A stretch of DNA of 64,000 nucleotides from VRUE01 sp963837735 (GTDB lineage Bacteria > Actinomycetota > Thermoleophilia > Solirubrobacterales > 70-9), in the NCBI GenBank assembly GCA_963837735.1, contig CAWIOM010000009.1:62001-126000 (forward strand), in the 5' to 3' direction. Of this stretch, positions 27,177 to 36,160 are shown piece after piece. The notes beneath the pieces are model-generated. The model saw nothing but the letters and a program-made list of their open reading frames with translations. It had not been told where the DNA came from and did not search any database. A program made the translations under genes and the position numbers. How positions within the stretch are numbered: the stretch's first letter is position 1; every line of letters starts with the position of its first letter.

Positions 27177-28049
27177 TCAGGCCGCTTCGCGCTGGGCCTC
27201 GGCCTCGGCGGCAGCCTCTTCCCTGGCGACCCGATCCTCGTAGGCGCTGCGGGCGCCGTGGTCGACTTCGGTCATCAGCTTGTCGACCTTCATCAGCCGG
27301 CCGATGGCCTCGCGGACGTTGCGGGGCAGGAGCCCGATGAATTTGTAGATCGCGCCGTTGGCCTTCGGCACCCAGACGTCGTAGCGCCCCACTTCGAGCG
27401 CGTCGACGATCTCGTTGGCGACGTCCTCGGCCTCGACCGGTTTCACCCAGCGCTGGCCGACGCCGCTGGTCAGCTCGGTGTTGACGACGGTCGGCATCAC
27501 GCAGTGCGTCTCGATGCCGCTGCCGCGCAGCTCCCAGCGCACGCCCTCGGTCAGCCCGACGACGGCGTGCTTGGTCGCCGAGTAGGTCGCGATCCCGGGC
27601 AGGGCGCCCTTGCCCGCCTGCGAGGCGATGTTGACGATGTGGCCGCTGCGGCGCGGTGCCATCCTCTCGATCGCCAGCTGGGTGCCGGTGATCACTCCGT
27701 GCAGATTGATGTCGACCTGGCGGTGGACGGACTCCTCGCTCTCCTCGACGAGGGTCGTCACAGGCATGATCCCGGCGTTGTTGACGACGACGTCGAGCGG
27801 GCCGAGCTGGCGCTCGGCCTCGTCGAGGAAGGCCGCGAAGGAGGCCCGGTCGGTGACGTCGACCGGCAGCGCCAGCGTCCCCCCTCCGAGCTCCGCCGCG
27901 GTCCGCTCGGCGAGCGGCACGTCGATGTCGCCGATCGCCACCCGGCAGCCCTTGCGGACCAGTGCCGTCGCCGTCGCCCTGCCGATGCCCCGGGCGCCGC
28001 CGGTGATCGCGACCACCTTGCCGCCCAGTGCCTGTCGCTCCTTCGCCAT
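27177..28049 (-). CDS. SDR family NAD(P)-dependent oxidoreductase
   Basis: 290 residues, classical short-chain dehydrogenase. TGGARGIGRA cofactor motif near residue 17, NNAGIMP near 93, catalytic Ser in NIASQAG and YSATKHAV (YxxxK) near 158. An extended C-terminal part (MKVDKLMTEVDHGARSAYEDRV) resembles membrane-associated or fatty-acid-type SDRs. It follows a thiolase-like gene by 23 bases; the two may act in fatty acid or sterol-like side-chain oxidation. Confidence 0.88.
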   Translation of the reverse strand: MAKERQALGGKVVAITGGARGIGRATATALVRKGCRVAIGDIDVPLAERTAAELGGGTLALPVDVTDRASFAAFLDEAERQLGPLDVVVNNAGIMPVTTLVEESEESVHRQVDINLHGVITGTQLAIERMAPRRSGHIVNIASQAGKGALPGIATYSATKHAVVGLTEGVRWELRGSGIETHCVMPTVVNTELTSGVGQRWVKPVEAEDVANEIVDALEVGRYDVWVPKANGAIYKFIGLLPRNVREAIGRLMKVDKLMTEVDHGARSAYEDRVAREEAAAEAEAQREAA

Positions 28050-28072
28050 CGCGCTCTCCTCTCGGCCTTTGC

Positions 28073-29266
28073 CTAGGCGGCCGGTTTGTAGACGGTGACC
28101 ACGGCGGCGCCGCCGAGGCCGATGTTGTGCTGGAGCGCCACCTTGGCGCCGTCGACCTGGCGCTTGTCCGCTTCGCCGCGGAGCTGCCAGGTCAGCTCGG
28201 AGCACTGCGCGAGGCCGGTGGCTCCGAGCGGGTGGCCCTTCGAGATCAGGCCGCCGGACGGGTTGACGACGACCTTGCCGCCATACGTCGTCGCCTCTTC
28301 CTCGACCAGCTTGTGGCCCTCGCCCTCGGCGGCGAAGCCGAGCGCTTCGTAGGTGATCAGCTCGTTGGCGCTGAAGCAGTCGTGCAGCTCGCAGACGTCG
28401 ATCTCCTCGGCGGCGATTCCTGCCTCGGCGTAGGCCTGCTCGGCGGCGGTCTTCGACATGTCGGAGCCGACGATCGTCATGCAGTCGGCGTCCTCGGCGA
28501 AGGTCGAGGAGAGGTCGGTGACCATCGACTGCCCGGCGATCTCGATCGCCTGATCCCAGAGCCCGTGCTCGTCGACGTAGCTCTCCGAGGCGACGATCGC
28601 GCAGGCCGAGCCGTCGGAGGTCGGCGAGCACTGCAGCTTGGTCAGCGGGTCGTGGATCATCTTCGCGTTCTTGATGTCCTCGAGCGAGTACTCGTCCTGG
28701 AACTGGGCGTAGGGGTTGTTGACCGAGTGCTTGTGGTTCTTCCACCCGATCCAGGCGTAGTGATCGGGGTTGGAGCCGTACTTCTCCATGTGGTCGCGGC
28801 CGGCGTTGCCGAACATCTGCGGGGCCGGCGGCGAGGCCTCCGGGTCGCGGATCTCGAACATCCGCGTCGCGTGCTTGTCGAGCGCGTTGGTGCGGTCCGT
28901 GTACTTGACCCCGAGGCTGCCCGGCTCCATCTTCTCGAAGCCGAGCGCCAGCGCGCAGTCGGCGAGGCCGCCCTTGACCGCCTGGCGGGCGAGGAACAGC
29001 GCCGAGGAGCCGGTCGAGCAGTTGTTGTTGACGTTGACGACCGGGATCCCGGTCAGCCCCAGCTGGTAGAGCGCCCGCTGGCCGTAGGTCGAGTCGCCGT
29101 AGCAGTAGCCCGCGTAGGCCTGCTCGACGTCCTCATACGGGATGCCGGCATCGGCAAGCGCCTTCTCCCCGGCCTCCTTGGCCCAGTCCGGGTAATCGCC
29201 CTCCTTCGTGCCGGGCTTCTCGAACTTGGTCATCCCGACCCCGATCACGAACGTGCGGTTGCTCAA
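28073..29266 (-). CDS. Thiolase-family lipid-transfer protein (SCP-x-like acetyl-CoA acetyltransferase)
   Basis: 397 residues. Non-decarboxylating thiolase fold: VNVNNNCSTGSSALFLARQA holds the nucleophilic Cys (near residue 88), CELHDCFSANELI and GGLISKGHPLGATG the later catalytic segments. This group (SCP-x thiolase, lipid-transfer protein) cleaves branched or bulky 3-ketoacyl-CoA. Paired with the SDR downstream. Confidence 0.88.
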   Translation of the reverse strand: MSNRTFVIGVGMTKFEKPGTKEGDYPDWAKEAGEKALADAGIPYEDVEQAYAGYCYGDSTYGQRALYQLGLTGIPVVNVNNNCSTGSSALFLARQAVKGGLADCALALGFEKMEPGSLGVKYTDRTNALDKHATRMFEIRDPEASPPAPQMFGNAGRDHMEKYGSNPDHYAWIGWKNHKHSVNNPYAQFQDEYSLEDIKNAKMIHDPLTKLQCSPTSDGSACAIVASESYVDEHGLWDQAIEIAGQSMVTDLSSTFAEDADCMTIVGSDMSKTAAEQAYAEAGIAAEEIDVCELHDCFSANELITYEALGFAAEGEGHKLVEEEATTYGGKVVVNPSGGLISKGHPLGATGLAQCSELTWQLRGEADKRQVDGAKVALQHNIGLGGAAVVTVYKPAA

Positions 29267-29323
29267 AGTCTGCTCCTGTGGTCGTCGCCGCCCCCGGCGG
29301 CTTTGGCTGGCTGGCCAGGAAAT

Positions 29324-31114
29324 CTAGCGCGTGGAGCGCTTGCGGTGCTTCTTCTTGAGCTTCTTGACCAGCTTCGCCTTGCGCTTCAGGCTGGCGGCGA
29401 CGTTCCCCGTCGGCGTGTAGCTGACGGTGAACTGGACCTTTCGCCTGCCCTTCTTGCGCAGCGCCTTGCGGATCCGCTTCGACCTGGCCACGACCTTGAG
29501 CTTGATCGAGGCCTGGCCCGCGACGATCGCCTTCTGGGTCTTCAGGCCCTTGCCGGAGAGCGTCATCGTCCCGGCCGACGGCGCGGCCAGCGAGACCGAG
29601 AGGGTCGCCGTCCCCTTCTTCTTGTTCTTCTTCAGCTTGCCCAGCTTGAAGGCGTTCGAGGGCTGCACCTCCACCGCCCCGATGTCGGAGCCGTCGGCGC
29701 CGGTCACCGCCGCGTTGGGGATCGAGGGCAGGTCGATCGGGCGCAGGACGGCGCGCTGGTCGGCGGTCTGGCCGAACGCCGCCCCCTGGTCGATCGCCGG
29801 GCTGCCGAGCGCCGGAGCCATCGTCTGGGTCGGGCCGCCGTTGGAGGCGAGCGGGCCGAGCAGCGGGTCCTTGTTGACCTGGTCGCCGGCGGCGTGAAAG
29901 CCGCACTGGTCGCGGCTGTCGAGGTTGAAGCCGGAAGAGATCGTGGGAATGGATTCGGTTGGGATGAAGCAGTTCTCGCTTCCCGCCGGGCCGACCCCGT
30001 TGGCGACGATCGAGTTGCTCAGCTTCAGCGTGCCCGGGGGCCCAGCGGCGAACAGGTTGCCCGCGACGCTTTCCGGATTTCCGGTTTCGAGCCTGTTGGC
30101 GGCGATCGTCGAGTCGGTGACGGTGAGGGGGGCTGCTTCCCCGGAGATCAGAAAGGCGCCGCCGCCGAACCCGCCGGATCCAGCTCCGCCGCCGTTGCGG
30201 GCGACGTTTTCGACAATCGTCGAGTTGGTGAGAGCGATCCCCTGTTCGGCCGCGATTCCGAAGATCCCTCCGCCGACGACTTCCCCGGCTTCGCCGCCCG
30301 CGCCCGGCGTCGCTTCGGCGACGTTGCCGCTGATCGTGCTGGCGACGATGCTGGACTGGCTTCCTCCGAGAACGAAGAAGAGGCCGGCGCCCCCCGCGAC
30401 CCCGCCGTCCTGTTCGGCGTTGCTGGGCCCGTGTCCGCCGCCGGCGTTGGCGACGTTGCCGGAGATCGTCGAGCGCTCGATGCTGACCGCGCCTCCGACC
30501 ACCGCCATTGCGCCCCCCTGAGCGGTGCCGCCCGCTGCGGCCGGGCCGCCGACGGCTTCGGCGATATTGCCGGAGACCTCGCTTTCGGAAACCGCGAGCG
30601 AGCCCGCGACCACCAGGGCGCCGGCCCCGATCGCGGTTTCCCCTTCGACTCCGGGGGCTTCCCCGTTTGCGTCGGCGATGTTGCCCGTCAGCCTGGCGTC
30701 GCGCAGCGTCAGGTTCGTGTTGATCGCGAGAACGCCGGCGCCGGCCGCTGAGGCTTCGAACGCACGGCCGTCCCGGATCGTCACGCCGGAGATGGTGACG
30801 TTGAGGATTTCCATCCCGGTCGGCCCGATGATGAAATCCCTGTACGGGCCGATCGAGCGGATCGTGGTGGTCGCGCTGCCGGCGCCCGCGATCGTCACGC
30901 TCCTGTGGATTTCAAGTTCCGCGCTGGTGAGCTGGTAGTCGCCCGCCGGCACGTTGATCGTCTCCCCCGGCCCCGCTTCGGCGATCGCCTGGCGCAGCGA
31001 GCCGGCCCCGCTGTCGTTGGTGTTGGCGACGGTCAGCGCGGCGTTGGCGGGGGCCGCCGCGAGCAGCACAACCGCCACGGCAAGGCCCGGGATGATCTTC
31101 CGGGAGGAGGACAC
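29324..31114 (-). CDS. Secreted right-handed beta-helix protein with basic C-terminal domain
   Basis: 596 residues from GTG 31114 (VSSSRKIIPGLAVAVVLLAAAPANA signal). The N-terminal ANTNDSGAGSLRQAI motif is the CSLREA-type opening of polymorphic outer-surface beta-helix proteins; about 15 repeats of the type STISGNVAxA / STIVENVAR follow, each a turn of the helix. The end of the helix has the PLASNGGPTQTMAPALGSPAIDQG motif of choice-of-anchor Q proteins. The last 110 residues are Lys/Arg-rich beta-structure (RKALRKKGRRKVQFTVSYTP), similar to the C-terminus of the 25-27 kb protein. Likely an exported wall-bound protein. Confidence 0.8.
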   Translation of the reverse strand: MSSSRKIIPGLAVAVVLLAAAPANAALTVANTNDSGAGSLRQAIAEAGPGETINVPAGDYQLTSAELEIHRSVTIAGAGSATTTIRSIGPYRDFIIGPTGMEILNVTISGVTIRDGRAFEASAAGAGVLAINTNLTLRDARLTGNIADANGEAPGVEGETAIGAGALVVAGSLAVSESEVSGNIAEAVGGPAAAGGTAQGGAMAVVGGAVSIERSTISGNVANAGGGHGPSNAEQDGGVAGGAGLFFVLGGSQSSIVASTISGNVAEATPGAGGEAGEVVGGGIFGIAAEQGIALTNSTIVENVARNGGGAGSGGFGGGAFLISGEAAPLTVTDSTIAANRLETGNPESVAGNLFAAGPPGTLKLSNSIVANGVGPAGSENCFIPTESIPTISSGFNLDSRDQCGFHAAGDQVNKDPLLGPLASNGGPTQTMAPALGSPAIDQGAAFGQTADQRAVLRPIDLPSIPNAAVTGADGSDIGAVEVQPSNAFKLGKLKKNKKKGTATLSVSLAAPSAGTMTLSGKGLKTQKAIVAGQASIKLKVVARSKRIRKALRKKGRRKVQFTVSYTPTGNVAASLKRKAKLVKKLKKKHRKRSTR

Positions 31115-31155
31115 GCGTCGGAGCTTGCCACTTCGTAACCCGATTTGCCACCCGG

Positions 31156-32208
31156 CTAGGACTTCCGGCCGCTCGTCCGTTCGTCGGGATTCGACCAGAT
31201 CAGGAATGCGGCGCCGGCGATCCCGATCCCGATCGCGGTTGCAATCGCCCGCTGGCCGGCGGCTCGCAGGGCGGGCTCGCCCAGGGTGTCGGCGAGAACC
31301 ACGGCGTAGACGGTGATCGAGGCCGTGAAGAGCGCGTACTGGACGGTGAGCAGGCCGTAGGCGAGCCCGGCCGCGAGGGTCAGCACCACCGCCAGCGCGA
31401 CGCCGTCGCCGGCCAGCCACTCGGAGAGAAGCGAAGCCGCGATCAGGCCGACCGCGGTGCCGGCGGCCCGCAGGATCAGGCGGTGGAAGGTCTCATCCTC
31501 CTCGGGCCGCAGCACGAAGAGGACGGTGAGCGGGATCCAGAATCCGTGTTCGCTGAAGCCGAGCGCCCAGTAGGCGGCCACCGCCGCCGCGAGGGCGGCG
31601 CCGAAGCGCAGGGCATGACGGGCGACGGGCGAGCTCAGGGCCAGGTTGCGGCGCAGGGCGGCGAGCGCCGCGGGCGTGCTCCAGCCCTGCTCGCCTCCCT
31701 CCTCGGCGCGATCCCCGGCGGCGTAGACGAGGATCGAGAAGCCGGCTTGGAGCAGACCGCCCGCGGTCGCGAGCAGCAGGGCCGCCGGCGCGTCGCCGGG
31801 GTCGAGCGGCAGGCCCTGGGCGATCAGCAGGGAGAGGGCGACCGAGAGGCCGAGGATCGAGAGCCGAAGCGAGACCGCAAAGCAGTAGCCGGCGGCGGCG
31901 CCGAGCGCCGCCATCGCCGGCACAGCGAGCGCCGGCGACCATCCCGTGAGGGCGCCGAGGGCGGCCGCCAGTCCGATCAGCGGCGCGGCCGCGCCCTGCC
32001 AGCCGGCGCGCACCTTCGCCGGCGCGTCCATGCCCGGGAAGCCGGCGAGCAGGGCGCCGGTCCCGATCGCGCCCTTGGTCGGCGAGTCGAGCCCGAGCTC
32101 GAGGAGGAGCGCGACGCCGATCGGGACCGAGAGCAGGAGGCCGCGGCGCAGCGCCGGCCCCGGCTCGCTCGGGCCGATCGCCAAGAGCGGCGAGGCGCGC
32201 AGCCTCAT
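31156..32208 (-). CDS. FUSC-type (aromatic acid exporter/fusaric acid resistance-like) membrane protein
   Basis: About 350 residues with roughly ten hydrophobic segments in two blocks, separated by a cytoplasmic loop (ILVYAAGDRAEEGGEQG). The second block starts SSPVARHALRFGAALAAAVAAYW and contains HGFWIPLTVLFVLRPEEDETFHR, the FUSC signature. Substrate unknown. ATG 32208 is chosen because GGGAG lies five bases upstream. Confidence 0.78.
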   Translation of the reverse strand: MRLRASPLLAIGPSEPGPALRRGLLLSVPIGVALLLELGLDSPTKGAIGTGALLAGFPGMDAPAKVRAGWQGAAAPLIGLAAALGALTGWSPALAVPAMAALGAAAGYCFAVSLRLSILGLSVALSLLIAQGLPLDPGDAPAALLLATAGGLLQAGFSILVYAAGDRAEEGGEQGWSTPAALAALRRNLALSSPVARHALRFGAALAAAVAAYWALGFSEHGFWIPLTVLFVLRPEEDETFHRLILRAAGTAVGLIAASLLSEWLAGDGVALAVVLTLAAGLAYGLLTVQYALFTASITVYAVVLADTLGEPALRAAGQRAIATAIGIGIAGAAFLIWSNPDERTSGRKS

Positions 32209-32246
32209 CACCACTCCCGACGCGTCGAACAGCTGTCCGTCGGCGC

Positions 32247-32945
32247 TCAGCCGTCCTCCTCGAGGGCTCGTCTTCGGGTCAGGCAGAACTCCACGGCGAG
32301 CTCGACGGGGGCTTCGCTCGCCGCCATCTCCCGGTAGCCGAGCTCGGCACCGCTGAAGCCGCTGGCGTTCCAGAGCTCGCCCTCGGGCGGGGCCGACCAG
32401 GGGCCGACGTAGAAGTACGGCTCGGCGTGGTTCTCGTCGCCCGGCGAGAGGCCGTAGTTCGCCCGCCGCCCGGCGGCCTCCTCCCCGATCTCGATCGCGA
32501 GGTCGAAATGCTCGGGCCAGAGGGTCGGCTCGGTCGGGGAATCGCCGGCGCCGGCCGCGCCGCGAATGCGATCGAGGGCCTCGGCGGCGAGCGAGTAGGC
32601 GGCCGCCAGCGCCTCGCACGCCGCCGGGTCGATCTCCAGCGGGTCCGCCGAGAGGCCCTCGAGGCCGTCGGGCAGGAGGCCCGGCCCGACCAGCTCGGCC
32701 GCCGCCGCCGGCGACTCGATCGGCGCCCGGCGCTCGATGCCGCCCTCGCGCACGACGAGGTCGGTGCCCTCGACCCGGACCTGGCTGTCCTCGCCGAACG
32801 GCGGCGTGCCGAAGCCCCCGGGGGTCGGCGTCAGGGTCCACTCGCCGCTGGTCTGCTCGCGCGCGGGCTTGATCACGTCCTCGGCGAGGACGTGCAGCGA
32901 TTCGCGGGTCCGGGCGAACCCGGCGGGCAGCGGCGGCAGCCTCAC
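32247..32945 (-). CDS. Conserved hypothetical protein (DUF5996-like)
   Basis: 232 residues starting GTG 32945, overlapping the flavodoxin-like gene stop (GTGA). Landmarks: LHVLAEDVIKPARE, LWPEHFDLAIEIG, YGLSPGDENHAEPYFYVGPW and LWNASGFSGAELGY. No catalytic motif that I recognise; the PEHFD and DENHAEPYFY segments could form a metal site. Function unknown. Confidence 0.68.
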   Translation of the reverse strand: MRLPPLPAGFARTRESLHVLAEDVIKPAREQTSGEWTLTPTPGGFGTPPFGEDSQVRVEGTDLVVREGGIERRAPIESPAAAAELVGPGLLPDGLEGLSADPLEIDPAACEALAAAYSLAAEALDRIRGAAGAGDSPTEPTLWPEHFDLAIEIGEEAAGRRANYGLSPGDENHAEPYFYVGPWSAPPEGELWNASGFSGAELGYREMAASEAPVELAVEFCLTRRRALEEDG

Positions 32946-33598
32946 AGGTTGAGGTCCGCCCGCTTCGGTTGCCAGCCGGGGACGGTGTTGCCCTCCGGGG
33001 GGATCGGGTGCTGCTTGAGGATCCGCGCCAGGTGGGTGACGTTGTGGGCCATCCAGCCGGCGGTCTTCTGGGTGTAGGCGTGGTCCTTGCCGCCGGCCTC
33101 GAGGAACGAGGGGCCGGGCCCGGCGTCCCCCACCCAGTAGGTGTCGGCGTTGGGCGGGATCGCGCAGCCGAGGTGGGTCATGTTGAACAGGGTCGTGTCG
33201 GCGCAGGCGTGGGCGCCGTCCTCGTTGCCGGTGACGACGACCCCGGCGACCTTGTTGTAGAGGGGGTACTGGCCGACGTCGTTGGTCGAGTCGTAGGTGC
33301 CGTCGAGGCGCTCGATCACCATCTGGATGACGCTGTTGCGGACGCCGAACCAGATCGACATGCCCATGATCAGGATGTCGGCGGCGAGGACCTTCTCGAG
33401 GATCTGGGGCCACTCGTCGCCGTCGCCCATGTCGGAGACGACTCCGAAGGGGATCTCGTAGTCGACCGGCCGGATCGTCTCGTGACTGACGCCGAGGTCG
33501 TCGAAGTGGGCTGTGACCATGTCGATCAGGCCCTGCGTGTTCGAGGGCTCCGGGGACTTCTTCAGGGTGCAGTTGAGGACCAGCGCGTTGAGTTTCAT
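32942..33598 (-). CDS. Flavodoxin-like NAD(P)H-dependent FMN reductase
   Basis: 218 residues. LNALVLNCTLKKSPEPSNTQGL is the FMN phosphate-binding start; ILIMGMSIWFGVRNSVIQMVIERLDG and VAGVVVTGNEDGAHA are the later family segments. Likely reduces FMN or a quinone-like substrate in the cytoplasm. Downstream partner is unknown. Divergent from ccdA. Confidence 0.82.
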   Translation of the reverse strand: MKLNALVLNCTLKKSPEPSNTQGLIDMVTAHFDDLGVSHETIRPVDYEIPFGVVSDMGDGDEWPQILEKVLAADILIMGMSIWFGVRNSVIQMVIERLDGTYDSTNDVGQYPLYNKVAGVVVTGNEDGAHACADTTLFNMTHLGCAIPPNADTYWVGDAGPGPSFLEAGGKDHAYTQKTAGWMAHNVTHLARILKQHPIPPEGNTVPGWQPKRADLNL

Positions 33599-33655
33599 GA
33601 CGGCATCCTCCCCCGGGGCGCCGGACGTGACAACCCGCAGGTAGCCTGGCGAGTC

Positions 33656-34405
33656 GTGTTAATCGCTGACGTCAGCGCCGGCGGGGTGACCGTCCTTGCC
33701 GCCTTCGGGGCCGGCATCGTCTCCTTCCTGTCGCCCTGCGTGCTGCCTCTGGTGCCCGGCTATCTCTCGGCTGTCAGCGGCGTCTCGGCGGCCGAGCTCG
33801 AGGACGCCGACTGGCGCCGGGTCCTGGCGCCGAGCCTCCTCTTCGTCGCCAGCTTCTCGGCGATCTTCGTCTTCCTCGGCCTCACCGCCACCGGCCTCGG
33901 CTCCTTCCTCCATGAGAACGAAAGGCTGCTGACCAAGATCTCGGCGGCGCTGATCGTCGCCATGGGCGTTCTCTTCATCGCCTCGCTGTTCGTAGTCCGC
34001 CTCAACCGCGAGTGGCACGTCGACGCCCTGCTGGCGCGGGCCGGCCGCGGCGGCCCGATCGTCGCCGGCGCCGCCTTCGCGATCGCCTGGACGCCGTGCA
34101 TCGGCCCGACGCTGAGCGCGATCCTCGCCGTCGCCGCCCAGGCCGACTCGGCCGCCCGCGGCGCCCTGCTGCTCGCCGTCTACTCGGCCGGGCTCGCGAT
34201 TCCCTTCCTGCTGACCGCGGTCGCCTTCTCGCGGATGACGACGGCCTTCGCCGTCGTCAAGCGCCACTACCAGGCGATCGTCGCCGTCGGCGGCGTCATC
34301 CTGATCGTGATGGGCGTCCTGATCTGGACCGAAGAACTGACCCGCATCAATGCCGAAGTCACGAGCTGGCTGACCGGGCAGGGCCTCGACTTCTGGAACT
34401 TCTGA
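33656..34405 (+). CDS. ccdA: Cytochrome c biogenesis protein CcdA
   Basis: 249 residues, six transmembrane helices. The two membrane cysteines that carry electrons are in FLSPCVLPLVPGYLS and WTPCIGPTLSAIL. CcdA moves reducing power from cytoplasmic thioredoxin to extracytoplasmic thioredoxin-like proteins for cytochrome c maturation or thiol reduction. No ResA/CcsX partner is adjacent. GTG start with TAGCCT eight bases upstream (leaderless style). Ends at a strong bidirectional terminator. Confidence 0.93.
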   Translation: MLIADVSAGGVTVLAAFGAGIVSFLSPCVLPLVPGYLSAVSGVSAAELEDADWRRVLAPSLLFVASFSAIFVFLGLTATGLGSFLHENERLLTKISAALIVAMGVLFIASLFVVRLNREWHVDALLARAGRGGPIVAGAAFAIAWTPCIGPTLSAILAVAAQADSAARGALLLAVYSAGLAIPFLLTAVAFSRMTTAFAVVKRHYQAIVAVGGVILIVMGVLIWTEELTRINAEVTSWLTGQGLDFWNF

Positions 34406-34407
34406 GA

Positions 34408-34442
34408 CGTCAATTGAGTCGCTGGAGAGGACTCAATTGACG
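34408..34442. terminator. Bidirectional stem-loop terminator
   Basis: CGTCAATTGAGTC (34408-34420) pairs perfectly with GACTCAATTGACG (34430-34442): a 13-bp stem, loop of nine bases. It begins three bases after the ccdA stop and overlaps the end of the convergent small gene. The AATT core stands out from local GC content. Confidence 0.75.
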
Positions 34443-34718
34443 ACTCGTCGCCGGTAGACCCGTCTCGACCTCCTGGCCGATCGCCTCGGTCTCCTCGAGC
34501 CCCTCGCCTTCGAGGTCGCGCGAGCAGACGATCCGGAAGCGCCCGGTGCCGAGCTCGGCGTCGGGCACGAGCGGCAGGCCGCGGATGTTGTCCCAGCCCA
34601 ACCGCTCGATCTCGAACGGGTTCATCCGCACCTCCGCCGCCGGGAAGGGGCAGTTGGAGTTGTGCTGGTCGATCGCCTTCGAGATCGCCTCCAGGTTCTT
34701 CGCCTCTGGGGAAGCCAT
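34410..34718 (-). CDS. Small hypothetical protein
   Basis: 102 residues: LEAISKAIDQHNSNCPFPAAEVRMNPFEIERLGWDNIRGLPLV... with a central segment resembling a helix followed by beta strands. The only Cys is in NSNCPFPA. No family recognised. The last codons and stop lie within the terminator stem, an odd but possible arrangement. Confidence 0.6.
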   Translation of the reverse strand: MASPEAKNLEAISKAIDQHNSNCPFPAAEVRMNPFEIERLGWDNIRGLPLVPDAELGTGRFRIVCSRDLEGEGLEETEAIGQEVETGLPATSRQLSPLQRLN

Positions 34719-34775
34719 GTCGGAAGTCTAGGCCGAAGGCTAGGATCGGCCCCCCCTACACCCAGGAGAGGACCG

Positions 34776-35028
34776 ATGCCCGCCTACAACGACCTCCAGC
34801 TCAGCTCATTCGTGGATCAGATCTTCGAACGCCTGCGGGCGATCGAGAAGCAACTCGCGATCCTCTCCGAGAAGGCCGGCGTCCCCTACGAGGTCAGCAT
34901 CCAAGGAGACCCCGCAGGAGGTCGTCGACCTGATCCAGGCCGGCGACCGCATCGGCGCGATCCGCAAGTACCGCGAGCTGACCGGCGCCGGCATGGAGGC
35001 CGCCCAGGAGGCGATCTCGAAGATCTAG
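34776..35028 (+). CDS. Ribosomal L7/L12 C-terminal-like miniprotein (frameshift near 34899)
   Basis: About 83 residues once one base near 34899 is ignored. N-terminal helix LSSFVDQIFERLRAIEKQLAILSEKAG, then QEVVDLIQAGDRIGAIRKYRELTGAGMEAAQEAISKI, which matches the L7/L12 C-terminal helix pattern (xxVIKxVRxxTGLGLKEAKxxV). It lacks most of the ribosomal protein, so it is probably not the ribosomal stalk protein. ATG preceded by AGGAGAGG. Immediately upstream of dinB. As written, the frame runs on out of phase into dinB. Confidence 0.7.
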
Positions 35029-35059
35029 TTTCCGCTGGGCCGGCTCCTACCCTGGACCC

Positions 35060-36148
35060 ATGCCCGAGTCGCCCCGCTGCGTCGCCCACCTGGACATGGA
35101 CGCCTTCTACGCGTCGGTCGAGCTGCGCCGGCGGCCGGAGCTGCGGGGCAAGCCGGTGATCGTCTGCGGCTCGGGGCCGCGGGCGGTGGTGACGACGGCC
35201 AGCTACGAGGCGCGGAAGCTGGCCGGGATCCACTCGGCGATGCCCGCCGCCGTGGCGCGGCGGCGGCTGCCCGACGCCGTCTACCTGCAACCCGACTTCG
35301 CCGCCTACCGCGAGGCCTCCGGCGAGGTGATGGCGATCCTGCGCCGCAACGCCGAGACGGTCGAGGTCGTCGGCCTCGACGAGGCCTACGTCGACCTGAC
35401 CGGGATCTTCTCGCCGAAGGCGACGATGCGTCGGATCGGCACCGAGATCCGCGAGCAGGCGCGCCTCGGCTGCTCGATCGGGATCTCCGAGAACCGGATG
35501 CTGGCGAAGATCGTCAGCGAGCTCGGCAAGCCGGGCGGGCTCGTCGTGCTCTCGCGCGCCGAGGCGCTGGCGAGATTCGCCGCCGAGTCGCCGGGCCTGG
35601 TCCCGGGGATCGGGCCGAAGACGGTCGCCAGGCTCGAGCGGATGGGGGTCCGCACGCTGGCCGAGCTCGCCGATCGCGACGAGGACGAGCTGGAGCGCGC
35701 CTTCGGGCCGCGCTCGGGAGCCTGGCTGCGCCGCCGGGCCCGCTTCGAGGACGAGACGCCGGTCCTCACCGAGCACGAGACCAAGTCGCAGTCCACCGAG
35801 ATCACCTTCGACGCCGACGTCGCCGACCACGAGGAGATGGCGGCCTCGATCGTCTCGCTGGCGGAGGAGCTCTGCCGCAGGCTGCGCTCGCGCGACCTGC
35901 GCGGGCGGACGATCGGGATCAAGGTCCGGCTCGACGACTGGACCAACGTCAGCCGCTCCCAAACCGTCGGCCGGCCGACAAACGACGCCGCCGAGGTGAC
36001 GGCGATCGCCCTCGACCTGCTGCGCGCCTACTCCCCGCCCCGCCCCGTGCGGCTGCTCGGCGTCCGCATCGCCCAGTTCGGAGACGCGGACGCCGAGGCG
36101 GACGGGAGCGGCGCCGAGCCCCAGCTGCAGCTCACCATGCCGGGGTAG
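35060..36148 (+). CDS. dinB: DNA polymerase IV (Y-family)
   Basis: 362 residues. HLDMDAFYASVELRRRPELRGKPV carries the first catalytic acids, VVGLDEAYVDLT the second pair, and SIGISENRMLAKIVSELGKPGG the finger/palm segment; a helix-hairpin-helix GIGPKTVARLERMGV follows, then the little-finger domain. Error-prone translesion synthesis. The last residues PQLQLTMPG resemble a beta-clamp-binding peptide (QLxLxF/L type). TACCCT lies six bases before the ATG; no SOS box was seen upstream. Confidence 0.93.
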   Translation: MPESPRCVAHLDMDAFYASVELRRRPELRGKPVIVCGSGPRAVVTTASYEARKLAGIHSAMPAAVARRRLPDAVYLQPDFAAYREASGEVMAILRRNAETVEVVGLDEAYVDLTGIFSPKATMRRIGTEIREQARLGCSIGISENRMLAKIVSELGKPGGLVVLSRAEALARFAAESPGLVPGIGPKTVARLERMGVRTLAELADRDEDELERAFGPRSGAWLRRRARFEDETPVLTEHETKSQSTEITFDADVADHEEMAASIVSLAEELCRRLRSRDLRGRTIGIKVRLDDWTNVSRSQTVGRPTNDAAEVTAIALDLLRAYSPPRPVRLLGVRIAQFGDADAEADGSGAEPQLQLTMPG

Positions 36149-36160
36149 GCGGGCGCGGCT

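Noticed and set aside
28028..30751. Long + strand open frame of 907 codons
   Set aside because: It lies opposite the thiolase, SDR and beta-helix genes, which have clear motifs; the frame is Arg/Leu/Asp-rich and without any recognisable domain, a typical high-GC antisense shadow.
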